From the NCBI RefSeq assembly GCF_005048265.1, contig NZ_SUNH01000026.1, forward strand, positions 1-34,495: a stretch of 34,495 nucleotides of DNA, written 5' to 3'. Below are positions 8,418 through 16,049 of the stretch, in pieces. The stretch is from Paracoccus hibiscisoli. Lineage in GTDB: Bacteria > Pseudomonadota > Alphaproteobacteria > Rhodobacterales > Rhodobacteraceae. Numbering within the stretch: the stretch's first letter is position 1; every line of letters begins with the position of its first letter. The notes beneath the pieces are model-generated. The model worked only from the letters and a program-made list of their open reading frames with translations, was not told the DNA's origin and searched no databases. The translations under genes were made by a program, and so were the position numbers.

Positions 8418-8657
8418 CTAGCACTCCTCCGGGGCGCGGATGTGGCGGAACTGGTGCAGCTGCAGCAGGTCGTAGGTGATCTTGAGCCCGCCGCAGACGA
8501 GAAACGGTACGGCCAGCCATCCCGCCCCCATCATTGCCCCCGCGATCGAGGGACTGACCGCGGCGGCAAGGCTGCGTGGCACCGAGGTGAAGCTGGCGGC
8601 GGCCGTCCGTTCGCCCTCGGTCACGACGGCGATCACATAGGAGGACCGGGTGGGCAC
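8418..8657 (-). pseudogene. C-terminal remnant of a second MFS transporter, cut by an IS3 end
   Basis: The minus frame reads VPTRSSYVIAVVTEGERTAA, then SFTSVPRSLAAAVSPSIAGA, a transmembrane helix, and ends HIRAPEEC. The xPTRxSYxxAVVxxxERTAAA pattern followed by PRS is typical of the tenth to eleventh helix region of small MFS permeases. The frame is open right up to 8657, exactly where an IS3-type end (TGAACTGCGCC, from 8658) begins, so the first ~330 residues were lost to the insertion or a later deletion. It carries no damage inside the remaining part. Confidence 0.7.
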
Positions 8658-8955
8658 TGAACTGCGCCGGGTCTGCCGGAGACTCCAACTCTTGAGTAGG
8701 ATGGAGCATGATGAGCAAGACGACGAACAAGTTTTCCCCTGAGGTCCGCGAGCGCGCAGTGCGGCTGGCTCTCGACACCGAGGGCCAGCATAAGTCGCGC
8801 TGGCAGGCGGTTATGTCGATCGCGGCGAAGATCGGCTACACCGCACAAACCCTGAACGAGTGGGTCAAGAAGGCCCAAATCGACAGCGGCAGGCGCGCCG
8901 GTATCCCGAGTGAGATTGCCGAGAATATGAAAGCGCTGGAACGCGAGACCCGCTT
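8658..8955 (+). pseudogene. IS3-family orfA stub (left end of an IS3 element)
   Basis: An IS3-type left end starts at 8658 (TGAACTGCGCCGGG). OrfA starts at 8708 after GGATGGAGC with MMSKTTNKFSPEVRERAVRL, the helix-turn-helix AAKIGYTAQTLNEWVKKAQI, and stops matching at KALERET near 8955, where the leucine zipper should begin (normally ALERENRELRQ). From there the sequence becomes antisense IS21 istA. The junction is within GAGACCC at about 8949-8956, bases that both elements could share. The rest of orfA, orfB and the right end are absent. Confidence 0.8.
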
Positions 8956-9904
8956 GCTCTGCTCGACAAAGCCGTCGAAGGTCGGCGGTGTCGGCATCAG
9001 CGCAGCCCGTTCCGCAGCCCAAGCCTCAGCGATCGTGCCCGGCAGCATGCCGTGCGGCAGGCGCGCCCACTGCTCGATGCAGCGTTCCTCGAGCCAGGCG
9101 TTCATCGCCGCCAGATCCGGAAAAGTCCGGCATCAGCTGAAGGATCTGGTGCCGGGCATCCTGCACGTTCTTCTCGACCTGCCCTTTCTCCCAGCCCGCT
9201 GCCGGGTTGCAGAACTCAGGCTCGAAGACGTAGTGGCTGGTCATCGCCAGGAACCGCGTGTTGACCCTCCGGACCTTGCCCCGGCCGACCCGGTCAACGG
9301 CGGTCTTCATGTTTTCGTAGATGCCCCGCCCTAGTACCCCGCCGAACACCCGGAACGCGTGCCAGTGAGCATCGAACAGCATCTCGTGCGTCTGCAGCAG
9401 ATAGGCCCGCAGCAGGAATGCCCGGCTGTGAGACAGCTTGATGTGGGCAATCTGGAGCTTCGTGTTCTCGCCCGCGATCGTCGCCCAGTCCTCGCTCCAG
9501 TCGAACTGGAAGGCCTCCCCGGGCTGAAACACCAGCGGGACGAAGGTGCCGCGGCCGGCGCTCTGCTCCTCGCACTGGTGATCGGCCTTCCACTGCCGCG
9601 CGAAGGCCGCGACACGGTTGTGGGAACCGGTGTAGCCCAGAGCGACCAGCTCCTTGTGGAGATGCTTCAGCGTTCGCCGCTTCTTGCGCGACTTGCCAGC
9701 TTCCGTCTTCAGCCACGCCGACAGCTTGTCCGCGAACGGATCCAGCTTGCTCGGCCAATCCGGCGTCCGGAACGCCGGCTCCACCGTGCCTGCCCGAAGA
9801 TACTTGCGGATGGTGTTCCGCGACAGCCCCGTCCGCCGCGCAATCTCCCGGATGGACAGCCGATCCCGCAGCCCCCAGCGTCGGATCACACTCAGTAGCG
9901 CCAT
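8956..9904 (-). pseudogene. istA: IS21 transposase istA, frameshifted and truncated
   Basis: The start at 9904 gives an N-terminal helix-turn-helix (LSIREIARRTGLSRNTIRKY) and the integrase core with QFDWSEDWATI and, later, GWEKGQVEKNVQDARHQIL, where the catalytic Glu is expected. The frame is lost at an A4 tract at 9121-9124 (T4 in the coding sense): removing one base restores PDLAAMNAWLEERCIEQWAR and the continuation to FVEQSKRVS near 8956. There the gene is cut by the IS3 stub. About 310 of the usual ~500 residues remain, so the product is inactive. Confidence 0.82.
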
Positions 9905-9957
9905 GTCAATTACTCCGTTGTCCCCGCTTCCAAAGCCAGGGCGCGTTCAAACATAGG

Positions 9958-9976
9958 TCACTTCTCAGTGGAAATC
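9958..9976. repeat. IS21 inner terminal repeat
   Basis: tcacttctcagtggaaatc matches 11255-11273 (tcagttctcagcggaaatc) at 17 of 19 positions. IS21-family elements carry several such repeats at each end. This copy is the inner one, next to istA; the outer copy lies beyond the inserted IS3 element. Confidence 0.75.
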
Positions 9977-10051
9977 TCCTGGCCACTGGAGTGAACTGCA
10001 TGGGCTGGACCACAGCTGATACGCTGGACGGGCCTTGATTGGAGAAGGCCC

Positions 10052-10413
10052 ATGACACCACGAGGTCCCTACCGCCGGCATTCCACGCCGTTCAAGCTGC
10101 GGCTTTGCCAAGACACCCGCACCGGCGCTCTTGGGCGGCGCGATGCGCAGCGCAGCCACAATCTTTCCGCCAACCTCATTCAGCTATGGCTTACGCAATA
10201 TGACCGGGGGGTTTGAACGACGAGGAAGCCAAGGCCGGTGTCATTGCAGAGTATGAAGCTCGCATTGCCGCGCTCGAGCGGAAGATGGGTCAGCTCACGA
10301 TGGAGCTGGATCTTGAAAAAACACCACGGATGTGGACCGCGGGCGGCAGCGAAAGATTCTTCGTGATCAGCGGCCCCTTGGCTGCTCCGTCAGACGGGGG
10401 TGCAAAGCCATGA
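10052..10413 (+). pseudogene. IS3-family orfA, frameshifted
   Basis: OrfA starts at ATG 10052 with MTPRGPYRRHSTPFKLRLCQ, reads through the helix-turn-helix NLSANLIQLWLTQYDRG and runs into a stop at 10213. Adding one G to the G6 tract at about 10206-10211 would restore the frame into LNDEEAKAGVIAEYEARIAA and the coiled coil ALERKMGQLTMELDLEK. The expected leucine-lysine run before TPR is shortened. The A6 tract at 10316-10321 is where programmed -1 frameshifting into orfB would be expected in this family. The final stop at 10411 overlaps the orfB ATG at 10410. Confidence 0.78.
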
Positions 10414-11204
10414 ACCTGCCGCGCAGCACCTACTACTACTACCGCTATGCCAGGACCCTCGAGCTGACAGACGGCGAACTCACCGCCATCATCGAAGATG
10501 TCCAGGATAAGCTACCCTGCTATGGCTATAGACGCGTGACTCACCAGCTTCGGCGCCGTGGTTTTGCAATCAATCACAAAAGGGTAGCACGGGGCATGCG
10601 AGTAGCGGGACTGGGCATCAAGCCCCGCAAGCGCTCTGTGCGTACGACTGACAGCCGGCATGACTCTCCAATCTTTCCCAACCTGTATCGCAACCTCATT
10701 CCCGATCGCCCTGACAGGGTCTGGGTCGCAGATTTCACCTACATCCGCGTCGTCACAGGCTTCTGCTATTTGGCCGCCATCCTGGATGCCTGTAGCCGCA
10801 AAGTCATAGGCTATGGATTGTCACAGCATCTGGATACGGAACTGGCACTCGCAGCTCTGCGCGCGGCCGTCATGACCAGAAAGCCTTCCAAGGGCTGCAT
10901 TCATTATACGGATCGCGCCTGTCAGTACGCATCCTAAAGCTATTGGGACGCCCTCGCTGCTTCAGGCTTGCGCCGTTCGATGAGCAGCGACGGCAATCCT
11001 TATCATAACGCGCAGGCTCATAGCTTTATGAAGACCCAGAAGGTCGAGGAGGTCTATCGAGCCGGTTACGAGACTTTTGCCGATGTGGCAGTCCGCTTGC
11101 CGATCTTCATTGAGCAGATCTACAACACGAGAAGGCTTCACTCAGCCCTCGGCTACAGAACCCCAGAGGAATTCGAAACCCTGTTTGCCCAGAAAGCGGC
11201 TTAG
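10332..11204 (+). pseudogene. IS3-family orfB transposase with stop codon and lost catalytic Glu
   Basis: OrfB reads MNLPRSTYYYYRYARTLELT from 10410, then the HTH_21 region DKLPCYGYRRVTHQLRRRGF and the integrase core with WVADFTYIRVVTGFCYLAAI (first Asp) and HYTDRACQYAS (second Asp). A TAA at 10934-10936 interrupts the frame right after QYAS; sense continues with SYWDALAASGLRR. The third catalytic residue is also lost: the family reads NAQAESFMKT, here NAQAHSFMKT (Glu to His). The C-terminus RRLHSALGYRTPEEFE is intact. Two independent lesions show it is dead. Confidence 0.85.
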
Positions 11205-11254
11205 TTCGAATGGTGCGATGTCGTCCACCCCATGGGGTTCACTCCAAACCCGGC

Positions 11255-11273
11255 TCAGTTCTCAGCGGAAATC
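11255..11273. repeat. IS21 outer terminal repeat
   Basis: This is the outer copy of the IS21 terminal repeat, 17 of 19 bases the same as 9958-9976. It is followed by aaca/acaca, which reads on the minus strand as the typical IS21 terminus TGTTGATTTCC. Its separation from the inner copy by a complete IS3 element places the order of insertions: IS21 first, IS3 second. Confidence 0.7.
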
Positions 11274-11279
11274 AACACA

Positions 11280-11925
11280 CGGCCAGCAGCACCGATACCT
11301 CGATCCGGTCGGACGGGACAGGGTCAAGGCGCGCGGCAAGGGCGCGCAGGCCGGCCTCGGGCGCGGTATCTGCGGCCGCAGCTGCATCGCCACCGGTCGC
11401 ATGGACAAGACGGATGCGCGCGCTATCCAGAACCCCTAGCCACAGTGCGGTCTGGGCCGCGAGATCGGCGGGGTCCGACAGGTCGGAGGCGATGAGGACG
11501 CGCCGGTAGGGGCCCTGCGGCTGCTGTCGCACCGACAGCACGGGACGGGTGCTGCCGCGCAGCACCCGCTGGATCGTTGTCCCCAGAAGCCCCGCCAGAG
11601 GCCCGCGCGACCGCGACGCGCCAAGCACGATCAGATCGTGGTCGCCCGCCTCGGCGGCCGCAAGAATTTCGGTATGGGGTTCGCCCTTGCGGATCAGCAT
11701 CTCGGGGCGCACGGCGTCGGCGGGTTGGCGGGCGTCGAGCCACTCGGTCATGACCGGTGGCTCGGTACCACCGTCGCCCAAGACCAGCGCGGCCGATACC
11801 TCGGGGTCCACGACATGCAGCATGCTGATCCGCTCGGCATGGCCGCGCTACAGCAACAATGCCCGGTCCAGCGCCGCCACCGACTGCCGGGCGAAATTGG
11901 TTGCCAGAAGAAGCGTCTCGATCAT
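11280..11925 (-). pseudogene. Universal stress protein (UspA), nonsense and IS21-truncated
   Basis: The gene starts at ATG 11925 (MIETLLLATNFARQSVAALD). A TAG at 11848-11850 interrupts it at codon 26; sense continues RGHAERISMLHVVDPEVSAA. The first Usp domain shows the ATP-binding pattern near LIVLGASRSRGPLAGLLG followed by RGSTRPVLSVR. A second domain begins RRVLIASDLSDPADLAAQTA and continues to LDPVPSDRIEVSVLLAV, where the IS21 end at 11279 cuts it. It was a two-domain UspA of about 280 residues. ATG at 11823 could still give a partial protein, but it would lack part of both domains. Confidence 0.82.
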
Positions 11926-12082
11926 CTAGTGAGGGTTTGCGCTATTCGCCGCAAAGGCAAGCCTTTCCGGACGTCCAGGCGAAAACGCGGAAATCCGGCG
12001 CCTGCTTGATCCATGTCAGGCTTGGTCGATACCGGCTATGGCAGCATCGCGGCAACGCAAACCGGAACGAAAGTAATCGGAC

Positions 12083-12857
12083 ATGGCATTGCTGGCTGGA
12101 AAGGTCGCGCTGGTCTCCAGCGCTGCGGCGGGGATCGGGCGCGCGACGGCGCTGAAATTCGCCGCCGAAGGGGCAAGGGTCATGGTCTCGGATGTCGAGA
12201 CCGGGGGCGGCGAGGAAACCGCGGCGCTGATCCGCGCCAGGGGCGGCGAGGCATGTTTCCTGCGCGCCGACGTGTCGGTTGCAGCCGATGTCCAGGCGCT
12301 GGTCGCCGCCACAGTCGCGGCCTATGGTCGGCTGGACTGTGCCTGCAATAACGCCAGCATCGAAGGCACGATCGCGCCCTTCATCGAGCAGACCGAGGCG
12401 AATTTCGACCGCATCATCGCGGTCAACCTGAAGGGCACCTTCCTGTGCCTGCAGGCCGAGATCACCCAGATGCTGGCCCAGGGCGGTGACGGGGGGCCAT
12501 CGTCAATCTGTCCTCGGTCGCCGGGCTGATCGGCTTTCCGGGCCTTGCGTCCTATGTCGGAGCAAAGCACGGGGTGAACGGGCTGACCCGCAATGCAGCA
12601 CTTGAATATGCCAAGTCGGGGATCCGGGTGAATTCGGTCTGCCCGGCCGGGATCGACACCCGGATGCTCGATTCGCTGGCCGAACAGGCGACGGGGGCAA
12701 GATGACCAGCCGCCAGATGATGGACGGGCTGCACCCGATGGGCCGCATCGGCGCTCCCGGCGAGGTGGCGGGCCTGATCGTCTAGCTCTGCTCGCCCGAG
12801 GCCGGGTTCATGACCGGCGCGGTGGTGCCGGTCGATGGCGGGTTCGTCGCACAGTGG
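12083..12857 (+). pseudogene. Short-chain dehydrogenase/reductase, decayed
   Basis: The start at 12083 gives an SDR Rossmann fold with SSAAAGIGRATALKFAAEGA (normally TGxxxGIG), the NNAS motif (usually NNAG) and the NLKGTFLC strand. The frame breaks at a G6 tract near 12491-12496; one extra G restores AIVNLSSVAGLIGFPGLASY and the active-site pair Tyr-x-x-x-Lys in SYVGAKHG. A second break at a G5 tract near 12694 restores KMTSRQMMDGLHPMGRIGAP. A TAG at 12784-12786 replaces one codon in AGLIV-LCSPEAGFMTG. The end VVPVDGGFVAQ is present but the stop codon seems lost (TGG). The substrate is unknown. Confidence 0.85.
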
Positions 12858-12885
12858 TCCGCAGGGGTCGAAGCGCGGGGTCGCC

Positions 12886-14574
12886 TCAGATCAGGACGGA
12901 GGCCAGGATCGCACCGGTGACGGCCAGCAGCAGGATCGCAGCGGCGGCACCTTCGCGGAAGATGTCCTCGACGCGGTCCAAGTCCTCGGCGATGACCGTC
13001 TGCGGCTTCGGACGCGACCGGCGCAGGGACCGTGATCCGGCGCGCATGGCGGCCCGGGCGGCGACGGTCAGGGCTGCGGCCCGGCGCTGCACCGGGCCGA
13101 GGGCATCGCCTTCGGGCAGGGCGGGCGGTTTCAGCCCGACCGCGGCGGCCCCGGCGATCAGCAGCACCGCCAGGCCCAGCGGCCAGGCATCGGTGATCTG
13201 CGCGCGCAGATCCGTCGCCAGCGGGGACTTGTCGGCAAGATCGGCGTAGAGCAGCCAGGGCAGCCAGAGCGCCGCGCCCGCCAGCGCAAGGAACGCCAGC
13301 GCCATCAGGACCGGCGGGCGGCGGCGCGGTTTCGACCGTGGCAGAACCGCCAGATAGCGCGCCATCGCCAGCGCAGTGGTCAGCGCCGACAGCCCGATCA
13401 GCGTCGCGCCAAGGGCCCCGGCCGGGTCCTTCAGCGCCGACTTGACCAGCGCCCCGGCCAGCAGCGGGCCCCCGGCCAGCGACAGGCCCAGCACCGCCAG
13501 TACCGCCATGAGCCCCCAGCGCCAGGCCCGGCCGCAGGTCGGGGCCAGCCCGACGCCAAGAAACAGCGCCCCCTTGGCCAGCCCGTGATGCAGCGTGAAG
13601 AGTGCCAGCGCCGGCAGCAGCGTGGCGGGCGCGCTGCCTTGCGCCAGGGCATAGCCCAGCACGCCCATGACCAGCCCCATCTGGCTGACGGTCGAATAGG
13701 CCAGCACCGACTTCGCCCCAGCCTGCCCCAGCGCCAGCAGCGCCGCAAGGAACAGCCCAGTGAAGGCCAGAATCATCAGGACAGTTCCCGCCCCCAGTGC
13801 CGGCGTGCCCAGCGGCAGGAACGCCACAAGCCCGAAGATCCCGGCCTTGACGATGGCGCCCGAGAGCACCGCCGAGGCCGGCACCGGTGCCGCCGGATGC
13901 GCCACCGGCAGCCAGACATGCAAGGGCATTAGCCCGGCCTTGATCCCGAAGCCCGCGATCAGAAGCCCGAGTGCCGCAGGATGCGTCGAAGGCAGGGCTA
14001 GGGCGGCGCGCACCGCCTCGATCCCGATGGCTCCGCCCGCGCCGTAAGAGGCCAGCATCAGCCCGACCAGGATCGCCACCTCGCCCAGCACGGCCAGCAC
14101 CAGATAGACGGTGCCCGCCCGCATCGACGCGGGCTTGCGGTCATGGATCACCAGCGGATAGGCCAGCAGCGAGACCAGCGCGAAAAAGACGTAGAAGCTG
14201 ATGATGTCTGCGGCGATGAAGACGCCAAGATTGCCGGCCAGCACCAGGTTCCAGAACAGCGCGAAAGACGTGGGCCGGCCGTCGTGCCGCAGGTAGAAGG
14301 CCGCGTAGACCCCGGCCCAGAACCACAGCAGCGCCGCCCCGCCCAGAAACAGCGCACCGGTCCCGGTCAGTTCCAGCCCGCCGTCCAGCAGGATCCCCGG
14401 CAGCGCGACCGGGGTGTCGCGCGGGGTGATGACCGCGGCCGCCAACCCCGGTAGCGGGCCGAGCGGCAAGAGCGTCACCATGCGCGGGCCCCAGCCCGGC
14501 AAGAGGGAGAGGCTCGCTAGCAGCATCGGCCACAGGACAGCCAGCGGCAAGAGCAGCGACAGGTCGGCTGTCAT
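12886..14574 (-). CDS. Third proton-conducting antiporter subunit of the Mrp operon (MrpD/NuoL-like)
   Basis: A 562-residue polytopic membrane protein with a Proton_antipo_M domain. The TM7-8 region reads FGIKAGLMPLHVWLPVAHPA followed by SAVLSGAIVKAGIFGL, holding the Lys and His of the proton path. The TM5 glutamate of the family (FYLFxELxSL) is replaced: here FYVFFALVSL. The frame is open upstream to 15018, but ATG 14574 is chosen because it overlaps the preceding gene by ATGA and starts with a hydrophobic helix. The soluble basic stretch RSLRRSRPKPQTVIAEDLDR precedes a final helix. It is the last gene of the operon, 29 bases from the end of the SDR pseudogene, which converges on it. Confidence 0.87.
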   Translation of the reverse strand: MTADLSLLLPLAVLWPMLLASLSLLPGWGPRMVTLLPLGPLPGLAAAVITPRDTPVALPGILLDGGLELTGTGALFLGGAALLWFWAGVYAAFYLRHDGRPTSFALFWNLVLAGNLGVFIAADIISFYVFFALVSLLAYPLVIHDRKPASMRAGTVYLVLAVLGEVAILVGLMLASYGAGGAIGIEAVRAALALPSTHPAALGLLIAGFGIKAGLMPLHVWLPVAHPAAPVPASAVLSGAIVKAGIFGLVAFLPLGTPALGAGTVLMILAFTGLFLAALLALGQAGAKSVLAYSTVSQMGLVMGVLGYALAQGSAPATLLPALALFTLHHGLAKGALFLGVGLAPTCGRAWRWGLMAVLAVLGLSLAGGPLLAGALVKSALKDPAGALGATLIGLSALTTALAMARYLAVLPRSKPRRRPPVLMALAFLALAGAALWLPWLLYADLADKSPLATDLRAQITDAWPLGLAVLLIAGAAAVGLKPPALPEGDALGPVQRRAAALTVAARAAMRAGSRSLRRSRPKPQTVIAEDLDRVEDIFREGAAAAILLLAVTGAILASVLI

Positions 14575-16049
14575 CGCAGGTAGCCCCCCTCGGCGATCAG
14601 GGTGACCCAGGCCAGCGGGCTGAATGGCAGCGAGGCGAAGATGCCCGCCCCCAGCGACACCAGGGCAGTCACCGCTGCAGGCAGGATCAGCATCCGGTCG
14701 CGCGTGGTGGCCAGTTCGCGGATGGCGGGACGGTCCGCAGGGGGCGGCAACAGCCAGGCGCGATAGAGGAGCGGCAGGAAATAGGCGGCGTTCAACAGCG
14801 ACGAGCCCGCCAGCACCGCCACCACCCAGGCCGCGTCCGATTGCAGCGCGCCGATCCCAAGATACCATTTCGAGATGAAGCCCGCGACCGGCGGCAGCCC
14901 GATCATGCCCAGCGCGCCGACCGAGAACGCCGCCATCGTCACCGGCATCAGGCGGCCCGCCCCGTCCAGATCGGCAATCGCCTTGATCCCCATGCGGTTC
15001 GCGAGCGCGCCGGCGCACATAAAGAGGGTGATCTTCATGATCCCCTGATGCACCAGATGCACCAGCCCGCCGATCACGGCATATGGCCCGATCAGGCTGG
15101 CGCCAAGGATGATGTAGCTGACCTGGCTCACCGTGGAATAGGCCAGCCGCTTCTTCAGATCGGTCTGCATCAAGGCGCGGACCGAGCCGTAAAGGATGGT
15201 GACCGAGGCCAGCGCCGCCAGCGGCAGGCCCAGCCCCAGGTCGGCCACGGTGCCGATGCCGTAGACATCATAGATCATCCGCACGATGCCGAAGGCTCCG
15301 GCCTTGACCACTGCGACGGCGTGCAGAAGCGCGCTGACCGGGGCGGGGGCGGCCATTGCCTCGGGAAGCCAGCCATGCAGGGGGAAGATCGCGGCCTTCA
15401 CCCCCAGCCCGCCGATGCACAGGATGAAGATCAGCGTCAGGGTCAGCGCGGGGATGCCGGTCAGGTCCGGCGGCGCGGCGAACTCGATCGCCCCGACCAG
15501 CGACTGCAGCCACAGGATCCCGGCTAGGAAGGCAACGCTGCCCGCCAGCGTGTAGGAAAGGTAAATCCGCCCCGCGCGCAGCGACTTATCGTCGCCCTTA
15601 TGCGCGACCAGCGGCCAGGTCGCCAGCGTCAGCAGTTCGTAAAACAGGAAGAAGGTGATCGCGGTGCCCGACATCGCCACGCCGGTCGCCGCCAGAACGC
15701 ATAGATTGAAGAAGCCGAAGAACCGCGACAGGTTCGGCCCGCGGTCGAAATACGCGATGGCATAGATCGTGGTCATCAGCCACAAGAACACCGACAGAGT
15801 CACGAACAAGAGCGCAAGCTTGTCCAGCCGCAGCACAAGATCGTTGTCCGGTAGGAACTCGTAGCGCCATTCAAACACCAGACCGGCCTCAGTCGCGTTT
15901 AGCAGGTAGGCTACTACCAGCAGCTTGGTAAAGGCCACGCCGAGGTTGGCCGCGTTGCGCCAGGAGGACAGCCGCTCTGGCAAGGCAAAGCTGACCGCGG
16001 CGGCGACCAGCGGCAGGAACACCAAAAGCAGCGGCGCGAAGGTCATCAT
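14571..16049 (-). CDS. mrpD: Second proton-conducting antiporter subunit (MrpD/NuoN-like)
   Basis: A 492-residue antiporter-like subunit of the inner membrane with about 14 helices. Conserved elements are the TM5 glutamate in FFLFYELLTLATWPLVAHKG, the TM7 lysine in GVKAAIFPLHGWLPEAMAAP, and the TM8 lysine in LLHAVAVVKAGAFGIVRMIY. Another conserved stretch is RLAYSTVSQVSYIILGASLI. Length is typical for MrpD. It overlaps the genes on both sides by 4 bases (ATGA), so the operon is translationally coupled. Which of the three paralogues corresponds to MrpA or MrpD cannot be decided by eye. Confidence 0.92.
   Translation of the reverse strand: MMTFAPLLLVFLPLVAAAVSFALPERLSSWRNAANLGVAFTKLLVVAYLLNATEAGLVFEWRYEFLPDNDLVLRLDKLALLFVTLSVFLWLMTTIYAIAYFDRGPNLSRFFGFFNLCVLAATGVAMSGTAITFFLFYELLTLATWPLVAHKGDDKSLRAGRIYLSYTLAGSVAFLAGILWLQSLVGAIEFAAPPDLTGIPALTLTLIFILCIGGLGVKAAIFPLHGWLPEAMAAPAPVSALLHAVAVVKAGAFGIVRMIYDVYGIGTVADLGLGLPLAALASVTILYGSVRALMQTDLKKRLAYSTVSQVSYIILGASLIGPYAVIGGLVHLVHQGIMKITLFMCAGALANRMGIKAIADLDGAGRLMPVTMAAFSVGALGMIGLPPVAGFISKWYLGIGALQSDAAWVVAVLAGSSLLNAAYFLPLLYRAWLLPPPADRPAIRELATTRDRMLILPAAVTALVSLGAGIFASLPFSPLAWVTLIAEGGYLR

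Larger units (their letters stand above)
9987..11246 (+). mobile_element. IS3-family element inserted in IS21 end, inactive
   Basis: The element is 1260 bases long. Its inverted repeats are 9987-10013 (begins TGGAGTGAACTGCATGGG) and 11220-11246, which agree at 23 of 27 positions and start with TG as expected. The next bases on each side (cac and aac) are not a clean target duplication. It contains orfA and orfB with several inactivating changes described below. It lies between two IS21 terminal repeats. Confidence 0.85.
8956..11279 (-). mobile_element. IS21-family remnant, split by an IS3 element
   Basis: The minus strand holds the istA end of an IS21-family element: the outer terminus at about 11277-11279 (reading TGTGTTGATTTCC inward), a terminal repeat, then istA. 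istB and the other end are missing; the element breaks off at about 8956 against the IS3 orfA stub. An IS3-family element (9987-11246) sits between two copies of the IS21 terminal repeat (9958-9976 and 11255-11273, 17 of 19 bases the same). The outer terminus abuts the truncated universal stress protein gene at 11280. Confidence 0.8.

Noticed and set aside
14575..15018. N-terminal extension of the third antiporter subunit to 15018
   Set aside because: The extra 148 residues are low-complexity Arg/Gly/Ala sequence that lies antisense-like within the preceding subunit. The ATG overlap at 14574 is the natural start.
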